Shown: positions 1 to 6,440 of the stretch, piece after piece
How positions within the stretch are numbered: position 1 is the stretch's first letter
Layout of the letters: each line of letters begins with the position of its first letter
Assembly: GCA_023250175.1 (NCBI GenBank)
Contig: JAHFBD010000052.1
Span: 1-11,580 of the forward strand
DNA: 11,580 nucleotides
Direction: 5' to 3'
Origin: Candidatus Melainabacteria bacterium
GTDB taxonomy: Bacteria; Cyanobacteriota; Vampirovibrionia; 2-02-FULL-35-15
Notes under the pieces: generated by a model
Told to the model about the DNA's origin: nothing
Databases searched by the model: none
What the model saw: only the letters and a program-made list of their open reading frames with translations
Made by a program: the position numbers and the translations under genes

Positions 1-373
1 AACAGCACAAGAAGCTCAAAAATTGTTATCACAAGCGAAAGACCTACAAGAAGCTGGTTGTTTTGCAATTGTTGTAGAACTTGTTCCTAGTGAAGTAGCT
101 ACATTAATTAGTCAAAATATTGAAATTCCAATAATTGGAATTGGAGCAGGTAGTTCATGTGATGGGCAAATTTTGGTTACTGATGATTTATTAGGAAAGT
201 TTATAGATTTTAAACCAAGTTTTGTTAAGCGCTATGCAGATATTGGACAAGACTCAGAAAAAGCAATTCAAAGATTTATATCAGATGTTCAAGAGAGCAA
301 ATATCCTTCAGATTCTGAAAGCTTTTTTATGACTGAGTCTGAAGTAGAAAATTTAAAAGCAGAAACTAAATAA
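1..373 (+). CDS. panB: 3-methyl-2-oxobutanoate hydroxymethyltransferase, C-terminal part (5' end outside window)
   Basis: PanB adds a hydroxymethyl group from methylenetetrahydrofolate to 2-oxoisovalerate, giving ketopantoate, the first committed step to pantothenate and CoA; the enzyme is cytosolic. The reading frame is open from the first bases (first full codon at 2), so the true start lies upstream; the TTG at 23 is internal. About 124 residues are visible out of a usual 260-280. Family signatures: an EAG-FAIVVE-VPSE stretch carrying the catalytic Glu (usual form ECVP, here ELVP), then IPIIGIGAG and CDGQILV, then DLLG and a FVKRYA segment near the end. After the conserved core there is an ordinary acidic tail. 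It is followed after two bases by the phosphatidyltransferase gene, so the two are probably co-transcribed, although their functions are not directly linked. Confidence 0.95.
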   Translation, partial: TAQEAQKLLSQAKDLQEAGCFAIVVELVPSEVATLISQNIEIPIIGIGAGSSCDGQILVTDDLLGKFIDFKPSFVKRYADIGQDSEKAIQRFISDVQESKYPSDSESFFMTESEVENLKAETK

Positions 374-375
374 GT

Positions 376-1104
376 GTGGATGACAAAGAAAAAGTAAAAA
401 ACGCTATTAAGAAAAAAGACGGCTGGTGGGCTTCATTGTTTTCTGGTCCTTCTGCAAATATCCTTCTATGCTATGTTGCTGATATTAAATGGATTACACC
501 AAACATTGTGACTACAAGTTCACTTGTAGTTTGTATCACCGGTGCTTTATTTATTTCTCTCGGATTACCATTTCACTTAATCATCGGGGCTGTTTTATTA
601 CAACTGGCTTTTGTCTTAGACTGTTTAGATGGACAACTGGCTAGATACAGAGAACAAGGCAGTAATTTTGGTGCATGGTATGACAGAGTTACAGATAGAG
701 TAAAAGACTTTTTAATTTATTTTTCTATTGCTTGGGGGCACTATGCTATATATGATGACTGGACGATATGGCCTCTTGGAATGACAAGCTTATTTTTTGT
801 TTATTTGTTTGATTACTATGTCAATCAGGATATAAAGCTAGAAACAGTAGTAAAGAAAACAGAGTTAGAAACTAAGGAGAAAACCACTAACCGTATTTTG
901 CAAATGATATTTAGTTTTGGAGAAAAGGTTTATCGTTCTTTTCCAATACTCCAGTTTAAAATTGGAGAACAATATTTATTAGCATCTATATTTTTAATTT
1001 TTAATCAGACAAGATTATTGTTTTATTTAATTATTACTCTTGGGATTTTCTATTCTTTATATTGGCCTTTTGCTACCTATTATGGAAAGAAGCCTGTTTC
1101 GTAA
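376..1104 (+). CDS. CDP-alcohol phosphatidyltransferase family membrane protein
   Basis: Enzymes of this family transfer a phosphatidyl group from a CDP-linked lipid to an alcohol such as glycerol phosphate, inositol phosphate or serine. The full signature D(x)2DG(x)2AR(x)8G(x)3D(x)3D is intact: D82, D85, G86, A89, R90, G99, D103, D107; these Asp residues bind metal and form the active site. The protein has 242 residues and about six hydrophobic segments, starting near residue 45, after a basic N-terminus with a DGWWA motif and a TPN-VT motif seen in one subgroup of the family. The start is GTG at 376, two bases after the panB stop, with no clear ribosome binding site, so translation is probably coupled to panB. 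The acceptor alcohol cannot be told from sequence. The last 48 bases overlap the 3' end of the EamA gene on the other strand. Confidence 0.92.
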   Translation: MDDKEKVKNAIKKKDGWWASLFSGPSANILLCYVADIKWITPNIVTTSSLVVCITGALFISLGLPFHLIIGAVLLQLAFVLDCLDGQLARYREQGSNFGAWYDRVTDRVKDFLIYFSIAWGHYAIYDDWTIWPLGMTSLFFVYLFDYYVNQDIKLETVVKKTELETKEKTTNRILQMIFSFGEKVYRSFPILQFKIGEQYLLASIFLIFNQTRLLFYLIITLGIFYSLYWPFATYYGKKPVS

Positions 1105-1965
1105 AATAGAAATATTAAAATCAAAATTGCTTAACACAATAGCAATAACTATAAGTAATCCACCAATAGCACGACTAGCAACAAATATTTCTCCACCTAA
1201 TGTCCATGCAAATATTGCTCCAAACACTGGTTCAAGCGAAAAAATAAGAGATACTTTAAGTGGAAGTGTGATTTTTTGAGCAAGCAATTGTATTAAAAAT
1301 GCTGAAAGTGTTGGAAATAAAATCAAATAGCTCATTACCCACAAAACTTTATAACTACCAATAGAATGTGGGAGATTAAGCACTCCGCTAGCTATAAAAC
1401 AAATAAGCGCCACTGTAATAAATTGCTGGAAGGTTAATATATATGGATCAAGATTATCTTTCATATATATGTGTGCCAGTATTATGTGCATTGCATAAGC
1501 AACTGCTGTTATTAAAGTAATTAAATCTCCTTTATTTATTTCGTGTAATCCACCGGTTAAATACCAGAGTCCTGTCACCGCAAGCAAAATAGTTACTAGA
1601 TTCATTAATGATGGTTTTTTCTTCAAAAAAACAAATGCAAACACTGGTGTAAACACCACAAATAAGCCTGTTATAAAAGCTGCATTTGATGCTGTCGTAT
1701 AAAGCAACCCAATAGTTTGTGATATATAAATAGCCCACAAAACAAGACCAAGGATAAAGCCTTGAATCAAGTTTGAAAATATTGATTTTCTTTTTAAAAA
1801 CAAGTAGGGAAGTATTAACAATCCTGCAATTAAAAATCTATATGCACACAAAATAACAGGATCGATTTCTTTCAATACATCTTTTACAATAAAAAAAGTG
1901 GTTCCCCAAATAGCACTAGCATATACTAGACTTATATCAGCCATTAGGTTTTTATGGTTTTTCAT
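1057..1965 (-). CDS. EamA-family (drug/metabolite transporter superfamily) permease
   Basis: This 302-residue protein has about ten hydrophobic helices in two tandem repeats (roughly residues 10-143 and 155-290), the usual length and layout of EamA transporters, which mostly export amino acids or other small metabolites. The N-terminal repeat has the typical S-WGTTF-I-K stretch (about residues 17-29) and the YRFLIAG region that follows; the second repeat ends with a SLEPVFGAIFAW stretch, also characteristic. The substrate cannot be inferred. The ATG at 1965 is used here; a second ATG seven codons in (at 1944) is equally possible, and neither has a clear Shine-Dalgarno sequence. Its 3' end overlaps the convergent phosphatidyltransferase gene by 48 bases. 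It lies downstream of the carboxypeptidase gene, with a palindromic repeat between them. Confidence 0.93.
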   Translation of the reverse strand: MKNHKNLMADISLVYASAIWGTTFFIVKDVLKEIDPVILCAYRFLIAGLLILPYLFLKRKSIFSNLIQGFILGLVLWAIYISQTIGLLYTTASNAAFITGLFVVFTPVFAFVFLKKKPSLMNLVTILLAVTGLWYLTGGLHEINKGDLITLITAVAYAMHIILAHIYMKDNLDPYILTFQQFITVALICFIASGVLNLPHSIGSYKVLWVMSYLILFPTLSAFLIQLLAQKITLPLKVSLIFSLEPVFGAIFAWTLGGEIFVASRAIGGLLIVIAIVLSNFDFNISILRNRLLSIIGSKRPI

Positions 1966-2004
1966 GGTTTAAGCAAGCCGAGTATGAAAATTTTTCTAGG
2001 ATTC

Positions 2005-2048
2005 ACGTCATTGCTTCGTCAGGACTTTGTTCTTCCTCGCAATGACGT
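2005..2048. repeat. Palindromic repeat element (imperfect hairpin)
   Basis: Perfect 10-base inverted arms ACGTCATTGC (2005-2014) and GCAATGACGT (2039-2048) enclose 24 bases. Inside, AGGA (2021-2024) can pair with TCCT (2034-2037), leaving an asymmetric internal loop. Read on the minus strand the arms begin CGTCATTGCGAGGA and end GACGAAGCAATGACG, a form I recognise as resembling dispersed intergenic palindromes found in many bacteria. It lies in the 126-base gap between the carboxypeptidase 3' end (2092) and the EamA start (1965). No T-run follows on either strand, so it does not look like a standard intrinsic terminator, though the transcript could still fold there. Only one copy is present in the window. 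Confidence 0.7.
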
Positions 2049-2091
2049 TACCTTCGATTTGTTAGCATACCCAATAAGCATTATAAGCAAA

Positions 2092-3801
2092 TTACAAAGG
2101 AACAGAATAAATCTTACTATATTTCTCTTTTATATAGTTAATAAAGTGGTCCGGATTTAAAGGCTCACCAGTAGCCTCTTTAATAATTTCATTCGGTAAT
2201 TTAGATCTTGCATATTTATGCACTTTTTTATTAAACCATTCTTTGAGTGGAATCAAATCCCCACTTCTAATTTTGTCTTCTAAATTTAGAATTTCTTTTT
2301 TAGCTGAATTATAAAGCTGCGTAGCATAGAGAGTTCCTAGGGTATAAGTAGGAAAGTAACCTATATCTCCGCATGACCAATGCACATCCTGCAATACTCC
2401 CTCTGAATCGTTTTGTGGAGTAATCCCAAGATACTCTTCTGTTTTTTGTTTCCAGCTTTTAGGAATATCTTTGATTTCTAATTTACCCTCTATTAAATCT
2501 TTTTCAATTTCATAACGAATCATAAGATGTAAGTTATAAGAAACCTCATCAGCATATAGTCTTAGAGGTGTAATATTTACTTTATTAATTGCTTTATAAA
2601 ACTGCTCTAAGGATACATTTCCTAACTGTTCAGGAAATACTTCTTTTAGCTTTGGATAAAAAGATTCCCAGAATGGTAAGCTTTGTCCAACATTAGTTTC
2701 ATATAGTTTTGACTGCGATTCATGGATACCAAGCGATGCTCCATCAAACAATGGCGTTCTAGCAAAAGCCGGGTCAAACCCTTGATCATATATTCCATGT
2801 CCACCTTCATGAGCAGCAGTACTTATTGCCCAAAATAAATTATTTTTATAAATTTTTGTTGTTAGTCGAACATCATTAGGAGAGATTCCCATACTAAATG
2901 GATGCTCTGATTCATCTAACCTCCCTCTTTTAAGATCAAACCCTATCTGCTCTAAAACCATTTTACTTACTTCCATCTGCTTATCACAGTCATACTCCCG
3001 GATTAAAAAGCTCTTATCTATTTGTTCAGGAGAGTTTTTAATTGCTTGAACTATCGGAACTAGAGCCTGTTTTAATTTTAAATACAGTGTATCTAAAGTC
3101 TCTGTATTCATGCCAGATTCATAGTAGTCAAGTAATGCATTATATGGTGAACCACTATAACCAATACATTCTGCCATCTGTCTCTTAATAGAAATTATTT
3201 TTTCCAGATACGGAACAAATAATTCAAAGTTATTAGTGTCTTTTGCTTCTTTCCACTTATAATGTGCTTCAGTCGTCACTTCTGTTAACTCTTGTATTAA
3301 ATTGGATGGTATATTTTTTTCTCTGTTATATTGGGTGGTTAACTCTCTAACTAAAGCTTTATCAAAAGGACTTAATTGCTTTAACATTGACTCATTATTT
3401 AAAGCTTGAATTAAATTCCCCATTTCACTTGATGTCAATATTTCATGGTATTGCTTTTTTAAATATCCTCTTTGCCAAGCACGAATTTCAGCTCCTTTTG
3501 GGGGCATCTTGGTTTGTAAATCCCAATCAGTTAAAATCTCAATTGAGTTTAATGCCTGTAAATCTTCTGCTAAATTTCTAAGCTCTTTTGTTTGCTGTTC
3601 TAATGCACTATTTGCAATTATAGTATCTGCGGACACCTTAACTAGTTGCTCAGTATTATTTATACTGGATTCAGAATTTATTGGACTCTTAGATATTTCA
3701 TTTAATTCTTCTAATCTTTTTTCCTTAGCTAACTCTTTAGAGTTAGAAGAACCTTGTACATGGCCTACTTGGACTGAATTAACAACATCATTAATTCTCA
3801 A
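2092..3801 (-). CDS. M32-family metallocarboxypeptidase (carboxypeptidase Taq type) with N-terminal extension
   Basis: M32 enzymes are cytosolic metal-dependent carboxypeptidases that remove C-terminal residues from peptides. Counting from a GTG at 3810, the zinc motif HEGGH is H334-H338, the downstream HESQS motif with the third ligand is at 363-367, HPF with DVRLTT is at 303-318, and a DVHWS-G--GYFPTY stretch lies near the C-terminus; all are family hallmarks. The start chosen is TTG at 3801 (569 residues), because a near-perfect ribosome binding site (3806-3815) overlaps the GTG at 3810 and is correctly spaced for the TTG. The family core begins only around residue 72, so there is an extension of about 70 residues that is Ser/Asn/Glu-rich and not a signal peptide. 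The family is usually about 500 residues. The upstream neighbours are oligopeptide-type permeases, which would fit use of imported peptides (inference). Confidence 0.94.
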   Translation of the reverse strand: MRINDVVNSVQVGHVQGSSNSKELAKEKRLEELNEISKSPINSESSINNTEQLVKVSADTIIANSALEQQTKELRNLAEDLQALNSIEILTDWDLQTKMPPKGAEIRAWQRGYLKKQYHEILTSSEMGNLIQALNNESMLKQLSPFDKALVRELTTQYNREKNIPSNLIQELTEVTTEAHYKWKEAKDTNNFELFVPYLEKIISIKRQMAECIGYSGSPYNALLDYYESGMNTETLDTLYLKLKQALVPIVQAIKNSPEQIDKSFLIREYDCDKQMEVSKMVLEQIGFDLKRGRLDESEHPFSMGISPNDVRLTTKIYKNNLFWAISTAAHEGGHGIYDQGFDPAFARTPLFDGASLGIHESQSKLYETNVGQSLPFWESFYPKLKEVFPEQLGNVSLEQFYKAINKVNITPLRLYADEVSYNLHLMIRYEIEKDLIEGKLEIKDIPKSWKQKTEEYLGITPQNDSEGVLQDVHWSCGDIGYFPTYTLGTLYATQLYNSAKKEILNLEDKIRSGDLIPLKEWFNKKVHKYARSKLPNEIIKEATGEPLNPDHFINYIKEKYSKIYSVPL

Positions 3802-3805
3802 GATA

Positions 3806-3815
3806 ATCACCTCTT
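3806..3815 (-). promoter_or_regulatory. Strong ribosome binding site deciding the carboxypeptidase start
   Basis: On the minus strand AAGAGGTGAT matches the anti-Shine-Dalgarno complement AAGGAGGTGAT with a single base missing. Eight bases separate the GAGG core from the TTG at 3801-3799, an ideal distance. The GTG at 3810-3808 lies inside this site and so is unlikely to be the start. Confidence 0.7.
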
Positions 3816-3916
3816 GTTTTAGATTACTTATATACTAATATGCTAAAAAATTAACAACTTAAATATTGATTGTCAAATGAAAGAAGATTGTATGAGGCTC
3901 TCAACATCTCCCTTAC

Positions 3917-4966
3917 CTACCCTCTGGGATCTAAAATATCTCTTACTTTATCTCCCACCAAATTAAAACAAAGTACTGAAATAAAAATACAAAATGCCGG
4001 TACTAATAGTATCCATGGTCTAACTAACATATTTGAGAGTTCTTTCCCTTCAGCTAAAATATTTCCCCAGCTTGGATCTGGCTGTGTAATGCCTAACCCT
4101 AAAAAGCTAAGAGCACTTTCTCCAATAATAAACCCTGGTATAGATAAAGTAGCCGCAATAATTATATAGCTTGTGGTTTGTGGAATAACATGCTTAAGTA
4201 TAATTTTTAAATCCTTCACTCCTATTGCTTTTGCAGCAAGTACAAACTCTTGTTCTTTTATAGATAAAACTTGCCCTCTAATTACCCGACTTAACCCTGC
4301 CCAGCTAACAAAAGACAAAATCACAGTAATCAATAAAAATCGTTGTGAGTTAGAAATATTTGCTGGCAAAATACTAGCTAATACCACTATCAAATAAAAA
4401 TATGGAAGACTCATAAGTGCTTCAGCTATTCTCATCATTAAATTATCAACTCCACCGCCCAAATAACCAGATACTCCTCCATAAAGTAACCCAAGTGGAA
4501 AAACAATCAATAAGCCGACAAACCCAATTGTCAGACTAGGTCTGCCTCCATGCAAAATCCGTGAAAAAATATCTCTTCCATTCCTATCTGTTCCAAACAA
4601 ATATAATCTTTGCTCACCATTTGTTCCAAATAAATGAAAGTCCCAGGTAAGTCCTAAAAAATTGTACTTATCACCTCTAATAAAAAATTGTAGGAAATAT
4701 TTTTTTGATTTATCTTCTATTATTTGTTTTGTAAATGTATTTTCATTAAATATATAAGAAGTTTTATAAACATATGGAAACGAAAGAACACCCTTGTCGA
4801 AAAAATAGACCTTGGAAGGTGGCATATAGCTTGCTTTTGGATCCCGCACATTAGGATTATAAGGAGCAATAAAATCACAAAAAGCTATAGCAAAATATAA
4901 AACAACTAAGATTATTAAACTTATTCTAGTAATGTGATCTTTTAAAATTTTGTTTAATATATCCAT
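3917..4966 (-). CDS. Peptide/nickel-type ABC transporter permease, DppC/OppC-like
   Basis: This is one of the two membrane subunits of a peptide-type ABC importer. The 349-residue protein has a first helix at about 12-32, then an outer segment, then a GTDRNGRDIFSR motif (125-136) typical of DppC/OppC, followed by five helices. The cytoplasmic EAA loop that contacts the ATPase is around 239-262 (EFVLAAKAIG then HVIP), and GESALSFLGLG (282-292) is also characteristic. The outer segment between helix 1 and the GTDR motif (about residues 40-122) is longer than in E. coli DppC and contains a YMPP---YFFD stretch; I recall this form from a DppC subgroup in other phyla. The ATG at 4966 lies 12 bases after the DppB-like stop, so the two form one operon. 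The substrate may be peptides, but related systems carry nickel or sugars. No ATPase or binding-protein gene is visible nearby. Confidence 0.93.
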   Translation of the reverse strand: MDILNKILKDHITRISLIILVVLYFAIAFCDFIAPYNPNVRDPKASYMPPSKVYFFDKGVLSFPYVYKTSYIFNENTFTKQIIEDKSKKYFLQFFIRGDKYNFLGLTWDFHLFGTNGEQRLYLFGTDRNGRDIFSRILHGGRPSLTIGFVGLLIVFPLGLLYGGVSGYLGGGVDNLMMRIAEALMSLPYFYLIVVLASILPANISNSQRFLLITVILSFVSWAGLSRVIRGQVLSIKEQEFVLAAKAIGVKDLKIILKHVIPQTTSYIIIAATLSIPGFIIGESALSFLGLGITQPDPSWGNILAEGKELSNMLVRPWILLVPAFCIFISVLCFNLVGDKVRDILDPRG

Positions 4967-4978
4967 TCCAACCTATAT

Positions 4979-6328
4979 TTATCCCTCTTCAAACTGAATC
5001 CTTGGATCAGAAAATTTTAATAATAAATCTGCCATTAAATTACCAACAACTAACATTACTGCCCCCATCATAAGCGTTACCATTGTCAGGTTTACATCTA
5101 ATTTTCTTGCGGCTTCAAGAGTTAATGCTCCTAAACCAGGATAAGAAAGTATTGTTTCTGTTAATGCCGCCCCACTAAGCAATGAAGCAAACTCAAAACC
5201 AAATATTGTAATCAATGGATTAATTGCATTTCTTAAAGCATGTTTATAGATTACGATATTAGTTGGAAGACCTTTTGCTATTGCAGTTCTTATATATTCC
5301 TGCCTAAGCACATCCAGCAAATTAGCTCGCACTTGTCTTTGTAGTCCCGCAATAGAAACTAATGTAAGAATAGTAGTTGGTAATATAAGATGTTTAGCAA
5401 TATCAATTGTTTTTTCAAACATATTTAGCTCATAATGATTAAGGCTTGTCAGTCCACCAATTGGCAATATTTGACTCTGTAAAGCAAATAATAAACCCAA
5501 AACTGCAAGTACAAATGTAGGAACAGACATGCCACAAGAAGTAAAAATTGCTAATAATTTATCTATAAGTTTATTTCTGTTTAATGCAGCCCAAATACCT
5601 AATGGAATTGCAATAAACCACGTCATAAATAAAGTAGATAAGCTAAGTAATAATGTATTTAAAATTGGTTTTTGAATTACAGAACTTACTCGTTGATTTT
5701 GTTGTGTAACACCTAAATCACCATGCATCAATCCTTTAAACCAAAGTAAATATTGAATATGCCATGGTTCATTTATCCCAAGCCTCTTTTCTTCCGCCTT
5801 TAAAACTTCCTGACTGATAGAAGGATTAAATCTTAAATCTGCAAGTGGATCACCTGATTTTAAAATGATTGGTGGAACAGGAATGTTATAAGGAAAAATA
5901 GAAGCTGCTTTAAAAGAAAATAACAACAGAGCAATACCTAAAACTATTATTGGCAAATTTTTTGATTTGCTTACAAGTGCTTGAGACCAATATAACAACA
6001 TAAAAACACTTAAGAATAGAAAACTTGCCATCAAAGCTATAAATTGGTTTTTAAAAACCACATCAAAAGGCAATATTGAAAATGAAGCTAAAAACCATGA
6101 ACAATAAATCAATAATACTAAAGCTGGTATTCCTATAAAATACCAATTTTTTATCTTAATAATGAGATAAAACAAGACAAAAGCAATAGTTAGAAACAAT
6201 GCATAACTCAAATTAATAGCATTAATTGTTACATTTAATCGAATAATTGCAAAGCTAAGAACTGAAACAATAAACAACAATGGGATTCCGGCCAGAAATC
6301 TTTTGAAGATATAACTTCCTGTGCTCAT
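4979..6328 (-). CDS. Peptide/nickel-type ABC transporter permease, DppB/OppB-like, with extra membrane segment
   Basis: This is the partner permease of the DppC-like protein. The C-terminal two thirds is standard DppB: GDPLADLR (159-166), EEKRLGINEPWHIQYL (179-194), HGDLG (202-206), an EAA-type loop around 344-366 (EYIRTAIAKG then KHALRNA) and a SYPGLG motif (395-400). The protein has 449 residues, whereas DppB/OppB proteins are usually about 300-340. The difference lies between the first helix (about 9-29) and the GDP motif: about 125 residues (32-156) form roughly four additional hydrophobic helices (about 39-57, 63-84, 95-117, 124-143). The reading frame is intact and there is no sign of a fusion to another known domain. 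The start ATG at 6328 has no ribosome binding site at normal distance, and a TATAAT lies only six bases upstream. Confidence 0.92.
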   Translation of the reverse strand: MSTGSYIFKRFLAGIPLLFIVSVLSFAIIRLNVTINAINLSYALFLTIAFVLFYLIIKIKNWYFIGIPALVLLIYCSWFLASFSILPFDVVFKNQFIALMASFLFLSVFMLLYWSQALVSKSKNLPIIVLGIALLLFSFKAASIFPYNIPVPPIILKSGDPLADLRFNPSISQEVLKAEEKRLGINEPWHIQYLLWFKGLMHGDLGVTQQNQRVSSVIQKPILNTLLLSLSTLFMTWFIAIPLGIWAALNRNKLIDKLLAIFTSCGMSVPTFVLAVLGLLFALQSQILPIGGLTSLNHYELNMFEKTIDIAKHLILPTTILTLVSIAGLQRQVRANLLDVLRQEYIRTAIAKGLPTNIVIYKHALRNAINPLITIFGFEFASLLSGAALTETILSYPGLGALTLEAARKLDVNLTMVTLMMGAVMLVVGNLMADLLLKFSDPRIQFEEG

Positions 6329-6334
6329 AGGTTT

Positions 6335-6340
6335 ATTATA
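6335..6340 (-). promoter_or_regulatory. Candidate -10 element (TATAAT) just upstream of the DppB-like start
   Basis: A perfect TATAAT on the minus strand ends six bases before the ATG at 6328, so transcription would begin at or next to the A of the start codon. A TTGAGA (6361-6366) lies upstream, but at 20 bases it is too far for a good -35. A Shine-Dalgarno-like GAGGAG (6348-6353) is 19 bases from the ATG, also too far, and no start codon is suitably placed after it. Confidence 0.4.
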
Positions 6341-6385
6341 CTTAACTCTCCTCGATATAATCTCAAAAGCATAAGTTTACATAGG

Positions 6386-6414
6386 TTTACAGCTGTTTAG
6401 ACTTAGGATAGTAT
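6386..6414 (+). promoter_or_regulatory. Candidate sigma-70-type promoter for the RodZ-like gene
   Basis: TTTACA (6386-6391, five of six consensus bases) and TAGTAT (6409-6414, four of six) are separated by exactly 17 bases, placing the transcription start near 6421 and leaving a leader of about 20 bases. A second GTTTACA copy lies ten bases upstream (6375-6381). A small dyad, GTATTG-TT-CAATAC (6411-6424), overlaps the -10 and start point and could be an operator, though an inverted repeat this short can occur by chance in AT-rich DNA. Confidence 0.45.
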
Positions 6415-6440
6415 TGTTCAATACCGGGCCTGAATAACTT

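Noticed and set aside
1954..2160. Plus-strand open frame across the gap between the carboxypeptidase and EamA genes
   Set aside because: It runs through the palindromic repeat and the end of the carboxypeptidase gene, has no ribosome binding site and gives no recognisable protein.
3790..3801. First residues of the carboxypeptidase (MRINDVVNSVQ) resemble N-termini of some flagellar anti-sigma (FlgM) proteins
   Set aside because: The resemblance covers only a few common residues and nothing else in the gene or window is flagellar.
3848..3876. Perfect TTGACA on the minus strand (3871-3876) upstream of the carboxypeptidase gene
   Set aside because: The hexamer 17 bases on is TAATTT, a poor -10, and no better one sits at 16-18 bases. 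The gap 3811-3916 may hold the promoter, but I cannot place it.
3878..3916. Possible terminator after the DppC-like gene
   Set aside because: Only a four-base TGAG/CTCA stem can form and no T-run follows.
6329..6440. Possible tRNA or small RNA in the largest divergent gap
   Set aside because: No cloverleaf or stable hairpin with a T-run can be drawn; the content is explained by two promoters.
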